A stretch of 40,901 nucleotides of DNA from Paludibacteraceae bacterium (GTDB taxonomy: Bacteria; Bacteroidota; Bacteroidia; Bacteroidales; Paludibacteraceae). How positions within the stretch are numbered: position 1 is the first letter of the stretch; every line of letters starts with the position of its first letter. A program made the position numbers and the translations under genes. The stretch is from the NCBI GenBank assembly GCA_017557345.1, contig JAFYZR010000056.1:1-40901 (forward strand), in the 5' to 3' direction. The notes beneath the pieces are model-generated. The model did not search any database and was not told the origin of the DNA. It was given only the letters and a program-made list of their open reading frames with translations. Below are positions 6,746 to 16,039 of the stretch, piece by piece.

Positions 6746-9641
6746 CTAAGAGCTCTTGTGTAGAGTTGAACAGTTTAGCAGGTGAGAGCTTGGTAACCTT
6801 GCACCCTACCTTCGCTTCAACCGCCTTGAGGTCAATCTTCTTCGGGTCACCCATCAGAATAATCGTGATCGGTTTGCCCTTGATGTTCTCCTCGTAGAAC
6901 TTTTCGATATCATTGAATGTGAGTGCATCGATATCCGCTGCATTGACCTTAGACGGGTCATCGTTATAACCGATACGTTGCCATTGCTCAAACGTAGCAG
7001 CCTTTCCTCTCATAGACGGTTTAGCCGTTTGTGCAGCCTGTTTCAGAGCAGCGCGTAGTGCATCTATCTGAGTCGAGTCTTTCGGCATATCCGTCAAGAT
7101 ATCCATGTATACATCGATAGCATCCGCAATCTTATCACTCTGCGTACCTACATAGCCATAGAAATAGCAATCTTTACCCGGCAGGATAGGCGTTGCATTC
7201 ACGCCATATGCGCTATAAGCCATCGAACGTTTCACACGAATCTCATTCATGACGATACCCGTGAATCCTCCAGACATATACTGGTTGAAAGCATCCGAAG
7301 ATACATCCGAAGAGATGTCATACGGACGACCGTTGATATAGAAATAGAGGTCGGCTTGCTGTACATTGCTATTCGGCAAGAAGAGGATAGTCGGTTTATC
7401 ATAAGTCTGGCGATCTTTAATGAACGGCGACTTAGAAGGTTGCATACCCTCTGTAAGCGGCAATTCAGCCACTACTTTCTCTTCCGGCAGCGTACCGCAA
7501 TAGAAGACATCCAATGCGTAGGTACGTGCGGAAGCGATGAGCCGTTGCACTTTCACTCCATCCATGCCCCATACATCAGCAAACGGCACTTCATCCAGGA
7601 ACGAAGATTTCTTGCCATACAAAGCATATTGCAGCAAGGCGGATTTTTGCACGGCCGTACGTTTCTGACGGCTGTAACGGCTGAAGAACTCCGAACCTTT
7701 GAGAGCATCCAACTGCTTTTGCTCGAGGTATGGCATCAACAGCTGGCGGTTAACCAGATTCATGATCTTACCAATATTCTCGTCCTCACCGGAGATAGAA
7801 ATGGTGAAGTATGAGTCATCACAGCCATACGAAACGGAACCGCCGAGCTCAGCAATCTGCTTTTTGAAATCTTTACCTTCGATATTCGGACTGCCCATCA
7901 CACCTGCATCATCCATAAGCGAAGTAGCGAACGGCAACAAAGGCATCTCATGCGCACCAACACCATAACGGAGAGTGAGCGAGAAGATATCATTCTTGTT
8001 ATTCGGCGTATAACGAAGCGTTACATTCTCTCCAAGCGAACTAACCTTAACATCATTAAAGTCATTGAAAGTCTGCTTGAGTTCGCCCTTCGGCAGTTTT
8101 TGGAACTCTGCCGCATATTCAGTCTTCGCATTCTTCACCGGATCAAGCGGTTTGATATTCGGCTTCGGGAGCGTTTTTGCCTTAGGCGTCTTAGTATCCT
8201 CATCGAACGAGATCGTCATATGGTCAGCCCCGAAGTATTTCTTGGCAACTCGAACAATCTCTTCTTTCGTGAGAGCCTGAATCTTCTCATTTGCCGTGAA
8301 GATATCATCCGTAGGCTTATTGTATGTAAAGGCATCAACGAGCGCGTTCATCTTATAAGAGGGCCTCTCATTCATGATTTTATCGCTCTGAGCATACATG
8401 CGCTTCACATTTGCAATCAGCTCATCGTCAATGTTACCGGACTTGATCTTATCTACCTCACGCATAATAATTGCTTCGGTAGCCTTGTCTGTTTCAAACA
8501 TCTGCTGGTTAGCATCATAGTATGGCACCGCCTCAATAATCAAACGGCCGGTATTACGACGAGAGTCGTTGTAAACGCCAGCAAACTGCACATCACCCTT
8601 GGTATTCACATCGTCAAGCAGACCCGTCTGGCCGTTATAGAGCAACATACAAACGAAGTCCAATGCATCCTGGTCCGGATCACCTTCTTTAACACCCGGA
8701 TAGATCCATGTAACCATCGGGTTGTAGCCAAGGTTATAGTGCTTCTTGCCTGTCAGTTCAACTTCCGGATAGGTCGGGCGTACCGGCAACTCTTTAGGTT
8801 GCAGACGAGAGAAAGTCTCCTCTATCATCGGTTTGGCAGTCTCCGTATCGAAGTCTCCGACGATGATAAGCGCCATGTTATTAGGCACATACCACGTATT
8901 GTAGAACTCAATCAGTTTGGACAGACGCGGGTTCTTGAGGTGCTCCGGAAGACCAATTACTTCACGCTCGTACGGACTGCCTTTGTAGATATCCGCAAAG
9001 AGTTGGTTCTGGACTTGCGACGATGGCTCGTTAGCATACATATTATACTCCTCGAAAACATTCTCGAGCTCCGCCTGGAACGTACGGAAAACAGGATTGA
9101 TGAGACGATCGGAGAAGATAGTCAGCCAGCGGTACATCTCAGCGGCAGGGAAAGAGTTATGATAAGCCGTCAAGTCATAGGACGTATACGCATTCACGCC
9201 TTCTGCACCAATGAGATCGAGCATGTTGAAGAAATCCTCCGTTGAAGAGATCTTTGCCTCACGCATGGAACATTCGTTGATTTGCGTAGCCAGTTGCTCA
9301 CGTACTTTCGCGTCGGTAGTCTCGCAATATTGATCATACAACGCAACAATCGAGTCGTAGATAGGTTTCTCTGCTTCCCAGTCGAGCGCTCCGATACGCT
9401 GTGTGCCCTTAAAAAGCATATGCTCCAAATAGTGGGCAAGACCTGTATATTCAGCAGGTTCATCCACTGCGCCGGCACGTACCACTACATAACCAGTCAC
9501 GTCAGGCTGGTCATGATCTTCCCATAAGAGAACCGTCAGACCATTGCTTAACTTATACTCGCTCAGCCCCTCTCGGGTAAAAGCGTAACTCATTGCGATG
9601 CCGGAAACCAGCAACACTACACTTAAAAGAAATTTTTTCAT
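6732..9641 (-). CDS. M16-family (pitrilysin/insulinase-like) zinc peptidase
   Basis: A secreted 969-residue protein with a signal peptide (1-20) and the inverted zinc motif H70-Y-L-E-H74, with a further acidic cluster (ENVFEEY) about 75 residues on that supplies the third ligand. The length equals two M16 half-barrels: an active N-terminal half and a C-terminal half without HxxEH, the usual layout for a single-chain M16 enzyme. It is probably periplasmic and degrades peptides. The ATG at 9641 (MKKFLLS) was chosen over a TTG three codons upstream because it starts a normal signal peptide. It lies 69 bp after tdh with no recognisable promoter between, so read-through is likely. Confidence 0.92.
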   Translation of the reverse strand: MKKFLLSVVLLVSGIAMSYAFTREGLSEYKLSNGLTVLLWEDHDQPDVTGYVVVRAGAVDEPAEYTGLAHYLEHMLFKGTQRIGALDWEAEKPIYDSIVALYDQYCETTDAKVREQLATQINECSMREAKISSTEDFFNMLDLIGAEGVNAYTSYDLTAYHNSFPAAEMYRWLTIFSDRLINPVFRTFQAELENVFEEYNMYANEPSSQVQNQLFADIYKGSPYEREVIGLPEHLKNPRLSKLIEFYNTWYVPNNMALIIVGDFDTETAKPMIEETFSRLQPKELPVRPTYPEVELTGKKHYNLGYNPMVTWIYPGVKEGDPDQDALDFVCMLLYNGQTGLLDDVNTKGDVQFAGVYNDSRRNTGRLIIEAVPYYDANQQMFETDKATEAIIMREVDKIKSGNIDDELIANVKRMYAQSDKIMNERPSYKMNALVDAFTYNKPTDDIFTANEKIQALTKEEIVRVAKKYFGADHMTISFDEDTKTPKAKTLPKPNIKPLDPVKNAKTEYAAEFQKLPKGELKQTFNDFNDVKVSSLGENVTLRYTPNNKNDIFSLTLRYGVGAHEMPLLPFATSLMDDAGVMGSPNIEGKDFKKQIAELGGSVSYGCDDSYFTISISGEDENIGKIMNLVNRQLLMPYLEQKQLDALKGSEFFSRYSRQKRTAVQKSALLQYALYGKKSSFLDEVPFADVWGMDGVKVQRLIASARTYALDVFYCGTLPEEKVVAELPLTEGMQPSKSPFIKDRQTYDKPTILFLPNSNVQQADLYFYINGRPYDISSDVSSDAFNQYMSGGFTGIVMNEIRVKRSMAYSAYGVNATPILPGKDCYFYGYVGTQSDKIADAIDVYMDILTDMPKDSTQIDALRAALKQAAQTAKPSMRGKAATFEQWQRIGYNDDPSKVNAADIDALTFNDIEKFYEENIKGKPITIILMGDPKKIDLKAVEAKVGCKVTKLSPAKLFNSTQELLDAVM

Positions 9642-9710
9642 ATTAATCAACTATTAGTTATATTTTCAATATCACGGAAACCAGGTAATGATAAGGTAAT
9701 TACCAGGTCT

Positions 9711-10736
9711 TTACCATTCCAAAAGTACCTTGCCACATTGCCCGCTAACCATCACGTCAAATCCTTGCTGGAAATCCTCGAATTTATACCTATGCGTGAT
9801 GACCGGACTCAAGTCTAATCCACCGAGCAACATCTGCTCCATCTGATACCATGTTTCCCACATTCGACGGCCAGTTATTCCCTTGATTGTCAAAGCATTA
9901 AAGATAACATCTGACCAGTTAACCTGAGTGTCCGACGGCAAGATTCCGAGTTGTGCAATGTTGGCTCCCTTGTACATATGCTCGATCATATCGTTGAAGG
10001 CAGATGGCGCACCGGACATCTCAAGTCCCACATCAAAACCTCGTATACCAAGCTGGAACATTGCATCCTGTATTGTCTCACCTTTCGAACCGTCGACCGT
10101 TAAGGTAGCACCCATTTTCTTGGCTATCTCCAAGCGAAGCGGGTTGATATCTGTTACCACGATATTCTTTGCTCCTGCGAAACGGCATATACCTGCGGCC
10201 ATAGTACCAATCAGTCCGGCACCGGTGATGAGTACATCTTCGCCCAATAACGGGAAGGCCAACGCTGTGTGCGTAGCATTGCCGAACGGGTCCATAATGG
10301 CAGCAAAGTCATCGGGTATCAGCGGATGCACCTTGACCACATTGGATTCCGGCACAGAGACGAATTCGGCAAAACAGCCATCTCTACCCATAATACCGAG
10401 TGAGATCGTATTTTCGCAGACATGTCCCATGCCTCGGCGGCAGTTACGGCAATGTCCGCAAGTGATGTGTCCTTCGGCCGTAACACGGTCTCCAATCTTG
10501 AAATTACGCACACCGGGACCGCAATCTGCTACAACACCTACAAATTCATGCCCCATTGTATAAGGCGGCTTGCAATGTGCTTGCGACCATGCATCCCATT
10601 TGTACATATGAAGGTCCGTACCGCAAATAGCGGCTTTGGTCACTTTGATGATGACATCATTAACACCCATTTCCGGAGATGGAACATCTTCCATCCAAAT
10701 GCCGGGCTTGGCATATCTCTTAACTAAAGCTTTCAT
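9711..10736 (-). CDS. tdh: L-threonine 3-dehydrogenase
   Basis: Zinc alcohol-dehydrogenase family protein of 341 residues, the same length as E. coli Tdh and alike along its whole length. It oxidises L-threonine with NAD+ to 2-amino-3-oxobutyrate. Visible features: catalytic zinc ligand C38 (AICGTD), the GHEF pair, the structural-zinc loop CGHCRNC with a later Cys, the Rossmann motif GAGLIG, and the Tdh-specific stretches DPFGNATHTA, GLEMSGAP and LDLSPVITHR. It starts 1 nt after the kbl stop, so the two enzymes of the pathway are co-translated and the unstable intermediate can pass directly to Kbl. Confidence 0.96.
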   Translation of the reverse strand: MKALVKRYAKPGIWMEDVPSPEMGVNDVIIKVTKAAICGTDLHMYKWDAWSQAHCKPPYTMGHEFVGVVADCGPGVRNFKIGDRVTAEGHITCGHCRNCRRGMGHVCENTISLGIMGRDGCFAEFVSVPESNVVKVHPLIPDDFAAIMDPFGNATHTALAFPLLGEDVLITGAGLIGTMAAGICRFAGAKNIVVTDINPLRLEIAKKMGATLTVDGSKGETIQDAMFQLGIRGFDVGLEMSGAPSAFNDMIEHMYKGANIAQLGILPSDTQVNWSDVIFNALTIKGITGRRMWETWYQMEQMLLGGLDLSPVITHRYKFEDFQQGFDVMVSGQCGKVLLEW

Positions 10737-10737
10737 G

Positions 10738-11928
10738 TTATTTTAATACAGCAAGTTCCGTGCCAATCTTAGTGAAGGCAGCAATACACTTGTCTAATTG
10801 TTCGCGTGTGTGTGCAGCGGAAACTTGTACACGGATACGCGCCTGGCCTTTCGGCACAACCGGATAATAGAAGCCTGTGACGTATATTCCCTCCTTTTGC
10901 AACGCTGCAGCGAACTCCTGTGAGAGACGTGCGTCATATAACATGACTGCACAGATAGCGGACTGAGTCGGTTTGATATCAAAACCCGCCGCTTTCATCT
11001 TCTGTACGAAATACGCGGTGTTCTCATGCAGACGGTCTTGAAGCTCGTTGGAACGAGTCAATATCTCAAAGGTCTTGATTCCTGCAGCGGCAATCATTGG
11101 CGGAATAGAATTCGAGAAGAGATACGGACGGCTACGCTGACGAAGCAAGTCAATAATCTCTTTCTTTCCCGTCGTGAAACCACCTACAGAACCGCCGAAG
11201 GCTTTGCCGAGTGTACCAGTGATGATCTCCACTTTTCCGCGAAGATGATACAGTTCGGTCACACCATGTCCGGTCTTACCTACTACACCTGCCGAGTGGC
11301 TTTCATCCACCATAACAAGGGCATTGTATTTCTTTGCCAACTCATATATTTTGTCCAGAGGACAAACATTACCATCCATGGAGAACACACCATCTGTAGC
11401 GATGATACGGAAACGCTGTGCCTGTGCCTCTTTGAGTTTCGCCTCCAGATCCGCCATGTCGCCGTTCGCATAGCGATAGCGCACAGCCTTGCACAGACGC
11501 ACGCCATCGATGATCGAGGCATGGTTCAGTGCATCGGATATAATGGCGTCTTCTTCTGTCAACAGCGGTTCAAAGAGTCCGCCGTTAGCATCAAAACAAG
11601 CGGCATAGAGAATGGTATCTTCCGTGCCGAAGAAATCCGAGATAACTTTCTCCAGTTCCTTATGTGTATCTTGCGTACCGCAAATGAAACGAACGGAAGC
11701 CATGCCGTATCCGCGTGCATCCATACGGTCTTTGGCGGCTTGAATAAGTTCTTTGTTATCCGCCAAACCGAGGTAGTTGTTTGCGCAGAAGTTAATCACT
11801 TCCTGTCCGCCCTCTACGGCAATGCCGGACGACTGCGGCGTGATGATCACGCGCTCATTCTTATAAAGTCCTGCATCCTTGATTTCTTGCAAGGTCGATT
11901 GCAGGTGTTTTTGAAAATCGGTATACAT
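10738..11928 (-). CDS. kbl: Glycine C-acetyltransferase (2-amino-3-ketobutyrate CoA ligase)
   Basis: PLP-dependent alpha-oxoamine synthase of 396 residues (E. coli Kbl has 398). It cleaves 2-amino-3-oxobutyrate with CoA to glycine and acetyl-CoA. The PLP lysine is K242 in TLGKAFGG; other landmarks are NNYLGLA, CFDANGG, the VDESHSAG loop and the C-terminal RIRVQVSAAHT. I chose the ATG at 11928 (MYTDFQKHL) because a 17-residue upstream extension is not family-like and overlaps the hairpin after gdhA. It forms an operon with tdh, and the 47-bp gap to gdhA has no clear promoter, so it probably also depends on the gdhA transcript. Confidence 0.96.
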   Translation of the reverse strand: MYTDFQKHLQSTLQEIKDAGLYKNERVIITPQSSGIAVEGGQEVINFCANNYLGLADNKELIQAAKDRMDARGYGMASVRFICGTQDTHKELEKVISDFFGTEDTILYAACFDANGGLFEPLLTEEDAIISDALNHASIIDGVRLCKAVRYRYANGDMADLEAKLKEAQAQRFRIIATDGVFSMDGNVCPLDKIYELAKKYNALVMVDESHSAGVVGKTGHGVTELYHLRGKVEIITGTLGKAFGGSVGGFTTGKKEIIDLLRQRSRPYLFSNSIPPMIAAAGIKTFEILTRSNELQDRLHENTAYFVQKMKAAGFDIKPTQSAICAVMLYDARLSQEFAAALQKEGIYVTGFYYPVVPKGQARIRVQVSAAHTREQLDKCIAAFTKIGTELAVLK

Positions 11929-11961
11929 AATTAGATAATTCCCTGCTCCATGATAAATCAC

Positions 11962-11996
11962 CTTGAGCAGCTGCATCAAATGATGCCCTGCTCAAG
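11962..11996 (-). other. Hairpin spanning the gdhA stop codon
   Basis: CTTGAGCAG (11962-11970) is a perfect inverted repeat of CTGCTCAAG (11988-11996). Inside it GCATC (11973-11977) pairs with GATGC (11982-11986). The gdhA stop codon (11976-11978) is within the structure. There is no T-tract after it on the minus strand, so it looks more like an mRNA-stabilising or attenuating hairpin than a terminator. Confidence 0.6.
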
Positions 11997-13319
11997 CATT
12001 GCTGTTGCAACCTTCATAAATCCTGCTATATTTGCGCCCTTGACATAGTCAATATGTCCGTCAGCCTGGCGGCCGAACTTGACGCATTGCTCGTGAATAG
12101 ACTCCATGATATGGTGCAGACGTGCATCCACTTCCTCTGCTTTCCAGCTCAGGTGCTCTGCGTTCTGCGTCATTTCGAGACCCGAAGTGGCCACGCCACC
12201 GGCATTAACTGCCTTACCCGGTGCAAAGAGTACACCGTTGGACTGGAAGAAATGAATAGCGCCCGGCTGGCAACCCATATTCGATACCTCGCAGCAGCAC
12301 CAGCAGCCGTTCTTCTTCAGTTCTTTCGCGTCATCCTCGCTCAACTCGTTCTGGAAGGCACACGGCAGAGCGATATCACACGGAATAGACCATGCTTTCT
12401 TATCGGCGGTGAAAACACATTGTTTCGGGAACTTATCCGCCATGTCTTGCACTTTATTGCGGTTCGAAGCACGCATAACAAGCATATAATCAATCATTTC
12501 CTTCGTAATGCCGTCCTTGATAGCCACAACGCCGTCCGGACCAGAAATAGCCACTACTTTGGCGCCTAACTCAATTGCTTTGGTTGCAGCACCCCATGCT
12601 ACGTTTCCAAAGCCGGAGATAGCCACCGTCTTGCCCTTGATATCTTTGCCTGCCTCGTGGAGAAGGTGTTGCGTGAAATAAAGTGCACCGAAACCGGTAG
12701 CCTCAGGACGAAGAATCGAACCGCCCCATGTCATTCCCTTGCCGGTCAATACACCTGTGTGGTATTCGCGTGCGAGTTTCTGGTACATTCCATTGAGGAA
12801 ACCGATCTCACGGCCACCAACGCCTACATCACCTGCCGGGATATCCTGATCCGGACCGATGCAACGCCATAACTCAAGCATGAATGCCTGGCAGAAACGC
12901 ATAATCTCTGCGTCTGATTTGCCGACTGGGTCAAAGTCCGAACCACCTTTGGCACCGCCCATTGGAAGGGTCGTCAGTGCATTCTTGAAGGTCTGCTCAA
13001 AGCCTAAGAATTTCAGCATAGAAGGTGTTACGGCACGGTGGAAACGAAGACCGCCTTTGTACGGGCCAATAGCCGAATTGAACTGAACGCGGTAGCCCAG
13101 GTTGGTCTGCACCTTACCTTCATCGTCTATCCATGTCACGCGGAAGGTGAAGATACGATCTGGCTCAACCATACGCTCCACAATTTTGGCTTCCTCAAAC
13201 TCGGGGTGCTGATTATACACCTCTTCGATAGACTCTAACACTTCTTGAACGGCCTGCAGATACTCTGCTTCGCCCGGATGTTTTGCCGCTAATTGCGACA
13301 TGATGTTTTGTACTTTCAT
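11976..13319 (-). CDS. gdhA: Glutamate dehydrogenase, hexameric NADP-type
   Basis: A 447-residue protein, exactly the length of E. coli GdhA. It interconverts 2-oxoglutarate plus ammonia with glutamate, the usual low-affinity ammonium entry in gut Bacteroidales. Visible: the substrate-site glycine-rich stretch with catalytic lysine (PMGGAKGGSDFDP), the DIPAGDVGVGGREIG motif, and the nucleotide-binding GFGNVAWG of the second domain. The NADP preference is by family likeness. ATG 13319 (MKVQNIM) is chosen since the upstream in-frame extension runs through the promoter. A strong promoter lies 66-96 bp upstream, and kbl-tdh follow on the same strand. Confidence 0.96.
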   Translation of the reverse strand: MKVQNIMSQLAAKHPGEAEYLQAVQEVLESIEEVYNQHPEFEEAKIVERMVEPDRIFTFRVTWIDDEGKVQTNLGYRVQFNSAIGPYKGGLRFHRAVTPSMLKFLGFEQTFKNALTTLPMGGAKGGSDFDPVGKSDAEIMRFCQAFMLELWRCIGPDQDIPAGDVGVGGREIGFLNGMYQKLAREYHTGVLTGKGMTWGGSILRPEATGFGALYFTQHLLHEAGKDIKGKTVAISGFGNVAWGAATKAIELGAKVVAISGPDGVVAIKDGITKEMIDYMLVMRASNRNKVQDMADKFPKQCVFTADKKAWSIPCDIALPCAFQNELSEDDAKELKKNGCWCCCEVSNMGCQPGAIHFFQSNGVLFAPGKAVNAGGVATSGLEMTQNAEHLSWKAEEVDARLHHIMESIHEQCVKFGRQADGHIDYVKGANIAGFMKVATAMLEQGII

Positions 13320-13384
13320 TGTTTTGTATTTTAAGGTATTGATGAATAATTTACCGTTTTTGTGCCTTTGGCACATTTTCGCTG

Positions 13385-13415
13385 CAAAATTACTAAAAAA
13401 AAATGACATACACAA
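13385..13415 (-). promoter_or_regulatory. gdhA promoter, nested in the upstream terminator
   Basis: On the minus strand TTG (13415-13413) and TAATTTTG (13392-13385) are 20 bp apart. The start point should be near 13378, giving a leader of about 60 nt. The -33 box lies in the loop of the hairpin at 13398-13433 and the spacer is that terminator's T-tract. Confidence 0.85.
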
Positions 13416-13433
13416 GAGCGCATGTCACTTTTT
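13395..13433 (-). terminator. Rho-independent terminator of the beta-barrel protein gene
   Basis: On the minus strand AAAAA-g-TGACAT, a 12-nt loop and ATGTCA-TTTTT form a hairpin with one mismatch, running directly into nine T (13403-13395). It follows the stop at 13470 by 37 bp. The same DNA carries the gdhA -33 box and spacer. Confidence 0.7.
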
Positions 13434-13469
13434 GAAAAAAAACATATTTTATTCGTAATTTTTGTCGGT

Positions 13470-15950
13470 TTATTTGCTTGTTTGCACACCACCGCCGCCA
13501 CCGCCGAGACGGTTGAGTTCGTCCATGTCTCCCACTTTACGTTGCTTATGCTGCTGGTATTGACCGAACATCCATGTGATAGATGCCATGACGCGTTGAG
13601 CACGAACTGTATTTTTGTACCAGCTGGCATAGCCGGGTTGCTGAGCCATATCCGTATTTGAGAAGCTTAACGAACGAGCCAGATCCTGCACGTTGAGGTT
13701 GAAAATCAAGCCTTTCTGCATATACATCTTACGTATTCCGAAACTGAGGTAATACATACTTCCCTCTCGGTCATAACCGGTGGTCATCGGAGACGACCAG
13801 TTGCCGTCAAATGTCATGGTCCAGTCCTTGGGCAGATAAGCGGAAAGCGTTCCGTTGACGTAACCGTAATGATTGCGATTTTCATATACCGGCGTTCCAT
13901 CGGCCTGCTTCTCATACGAACGGTTGATGAAATGTAGCCAGCCGGCATTGACGGTCAGGGCGAGCCATGCACCTTGCATCATTCGCGTTCCGTCCTCCAA
14001 AGCCATGTATTTCGGCACAAGGGGCAGTTCGGTGAGCGAGATATTACCACCATAGGTGGTACAGGTTCCGAAATTGCTCCATTGGATAGAACCCATGCCG
14101 TTCGGCAAAACCGTTACTTTCTGAGAGAACATATCCTGTGTGTGCGCAAAATTGAAGGTCACATTCAGGTATTGGGTCCATGAGAAATGCAACTCAACAT
14201 CGTTATTGAATTCCGGTGTCAGTTCGGTATTTCCGGCCTGATAACTATAGGCATCGACGTATGTGCGGAACGGATTGAGCATGTAGTAACTCGGTCGTTT
14301 GATACGCCGCGTGTAACTGGCGCTGACCGCTATCGGCTGCTGCAATTTGCCAAGCGGAGAAGAGGTGTAACCGATATATGCCGTCGGGAACGGGTCGAAA
14401 TACGACTTGCGGGTCACCGAATCGGCTGTCAACCAGTCTCCGTGACTGAAGGTATATTCACCGCGCAGACCGAGTTTGACTGACCAGTGCTCGCCGAACT
14501 GTTTGCCGACCGATATATATGCCGCAGCCACGTGTTCATCGTAGCGGAAAGTGCTGGTGTCAGTAGGCAAAGCGATGTCATTTGCAGTGGAATCGGTCAG
14601 CATGAGGTTGTTGGTTGTGGACAGGCCGTACTTGACGCCACACTCTATCATTCCGGTCTGCCAAAACTTAGTCTGGAAATCCAACTTGGCGCTGTAAATA
14701 TCTACTATCTGACGGCTGTCGATATTCAGGCCGAGCGAAGTGTTGCCTTGGTACGGCTTGTCGTAACGCGTCTCCTGATAATTGATACCACCGTTATTGT
14801 AGCGGTTATAGTCCACATTAACCGTCAATTCGCGTTCCAGTGCCTCGCTGAAAGTGTGGGTATAGTTGAGGTTTGCCGTGTGTTGCGGCGCTTGCAGACG
14901 GTTGCTTGAATGGGTCACGCTGTTAATCGTGTCGGTCGGACTGTAGGTATAGGCTGTGTTGCGACCTGGAACGATCTGTTGTGTAAAGTTCATGTACGGC
15001 ACCTGCAGAATGAAACCTAATGTATTCACTGAGTCGATATACCAGTCATTGCCCACCTTGAGCATATAATACTGAAAATCAACGCCATAACCCGAATTGG
15101 AATAAGTCTCCAACTCCGGAGTCTTGCGATAGGTCTCAAAATCCACGTCGTTCTGCGCAAAAACCTGAGTCAACTGACCGAAAGTATAGGTCTTCTCTCC
15201 GCGGTAGTTGAGGTTCAGAGAAGCGAATTCGGTATTCAACCAGCGGTTCACATCCTTGAAATACATGCCTCCATACGCTACACTCAACATACCGTTCAGG
15301 CCACGCATCATATTGCGTTTCAGCTTGATATTGATAATTCCTCCTTGTCCGCTGGCATCGTATTTGGCGGAAGGATTAGAGATGATCTCTATCTTCTCGA
15401 TGGTATTTCCATCGGTTCCATCTAGCATGGCTTTGAGTTGCTGACCACTCAGATACGATGGCTTGCCGTCTATCCAGATCTCCACACTTTTGCCGTTAAC
15501 TGTGATGTTTCCGTCCTTATCGATACGCACACCCGGCGCACGACGAAGAATATCGTTTCCGTTGCTTCCGGCCGCTAAAGGAGAAGAGCTCACATTGACC
15601 ACTAATTTGTCCATCTGACGCTCGATAAGCGGCTTCTTCGCTTTCACTTCCACTTCTTCGAGATGCTCGGTCTCTTCGCGCAATACGAAGTCCGGACCGC
15701 CGAAAGCTGTCTGATAACCAATATACGACGCTTGAAGAATATAATTTGCTGACGACACTTCCACGGCATACGAGCCATCATCGTTGGTGATTGTTCCGGT
15801 CAGCAAGGTTGAATCTTGCGCCAGGACAGAGATGGTCACGAACGGCATCGCTTCGCCACGCGCATCCACTACACTACCCTTTATCGTCTCTCCATAAACG
15901 GCACTCCACATGCCGCAAGCCAAAACTGCACCTAAAATAAACCTTTTCAT
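13470..15950 (-). CDS. TonB-receptor-like outer-membrane beta-barrel protein
   Basis: An 826-residue protein: signal peptide (1-20), a carboxypeptidase-regulatory-like beta-sandwich (about 21-100: GSVVDARGEAMPFVTI, NDDGSYAVEV), a plug-like domain (about 105-215: DILRRAPGV, IWIDGKPSYLSG, IEIISNPSAKYDASGQGGIINI), then a long beta-barrel. This is the architecture of the 'outer membrane protein beta-barrel' family related to TonB-dependent receptors. I see no SusD partner, so a polysaccharide-utilisation role is not supported; peptide, metal or siderophore uptake is open. The C-terminus ends in an odd Gly6 run followed by VQTSK rather than an aromatic residue. It follows the sigma/membrane-protein pair with an 89-bp gap lacking a clear promoter, suggesting control by that sigma factor. 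Confidence 0.85.
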   Translation of the reverse strand: MKRFILGAVLACGMWSAVYGETIKGSVVDARGEAMPFVTISVLAQDSTLLTGTITNDDGSYAVEVSSANYILQASYIGYQTAFGGPDFVLREETEHLEEVEVKAKKPLIERQMDKLVVNVSSSPLAAGSNGNDILRRAPGVRIDKDGNITVNGKSVEIWIDGKPSYLSGQQLKAMLDGTDGNTIEKIEIISNPSAKYDASGQGGIINIKLKRNMMRGLNGMLSVAYGGMYFKDVNRWLNTEFASLNLNYRGEKTYTFGQLTQVFAQNDVDFETYRKTPELETYSNSGYGVDFQYYMLKVGNDWYIDSVNTLGFILQVPYMNFTQQIVPGRNTAYTYSPTDTINSVTHSSNRLQAPQHTANLNYTHTFSEALERELTVNVDYNRYNNGGINYQETRYDKPYQGNTSLGLNIDSRQIVDIYSAKLDFQTKFWQTGMIECGVKYGLSTTNNLMLTDSTANDIALPTDTSTFRYDEHVAAAYISVGKQFGEHWSVKLGLRGEYTFSHGDWLTADSVTRKSYFDPFPTAYIGYTSSPLGKLQQPIAVSASYTRRIKRPSYYMLNPFRTYVDAYSYQAGNTELTPEFNNDVELHFSWTQYLNVTFNFAHTQDMFSQKVTVLPNGMGSIQWSNFGTCTTYGGNISLTELPLVPKYMALEDGTRMMQGAWLALTVNAGWLHFINRSYEKQADGTPVYENRNHYGYVNGTLSAYLPKDWTMTFDGNWSSPMTTGYDREGSMYYLSFGIRKMYMQKGLIFNLNVQDLARSLSFSNTDMAQQPGYASWYKNTVRAQRVMASITWMFGQYQQHKQRKVGDMDELNRLGGGGGGVQTSK

Positions 15951-15960
15951 ACCTTTTTCA

Positions 15961-15998
15961 CTAATTCCCTAATTCGTTAATCACTAATTCCTTAATCG
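15961..15998 (-). repeat. CTAATTCG-type short tandem repeat before the beta-barrel gene
   Basis: Five units of 7-8 bp in tandem (CTAATTCC, CTAATTCG, TTAATCA, CTAATTCC, TTAATCG), ending 11 bp upstream of the start codon at 15950. The same motif class recurs at 40190-40218. Confidence 0.8.
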
Positions 15999-16039
15999 TT
16001 TCTCCCTTATATGATACGGTATTAGAAAAAAGGTTACAC

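Noticed and set aside
7950-9245. 431-residue open frame on the plus strand
   Set aside because: It lies wholly antisense to the M16 peptidase, whose HxxEH motif and full domain length are convincing. Its translation has no recognisable motif and a composition typical of a codon-bias shadow.
9642-9710. GGTAATTACC palindrome between tdh and the M16 gene as an operator or terminator
   Set aside because: Ten bases, no T-tract, and no promoter near; chance cannot be excluded.
11026-11934. 302-residue open frame on the plus strand
   Set aside because: Antisense to kbl, which matches E. coli Kbl over its full length; no motif, no promoter.
11929-11979. 17-residue N-terminal extension of Kbl
   Set aside because: Not part of the family and lies over the gdhA-end hairpin; ATG 11928 gives the normal length.
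13320-13415. 32-residue N-terminal extension of GdhA
   Set aside because: Runs through the gdhA promoter; ATG 13319 gives exactly 447 residues as in E. coli.
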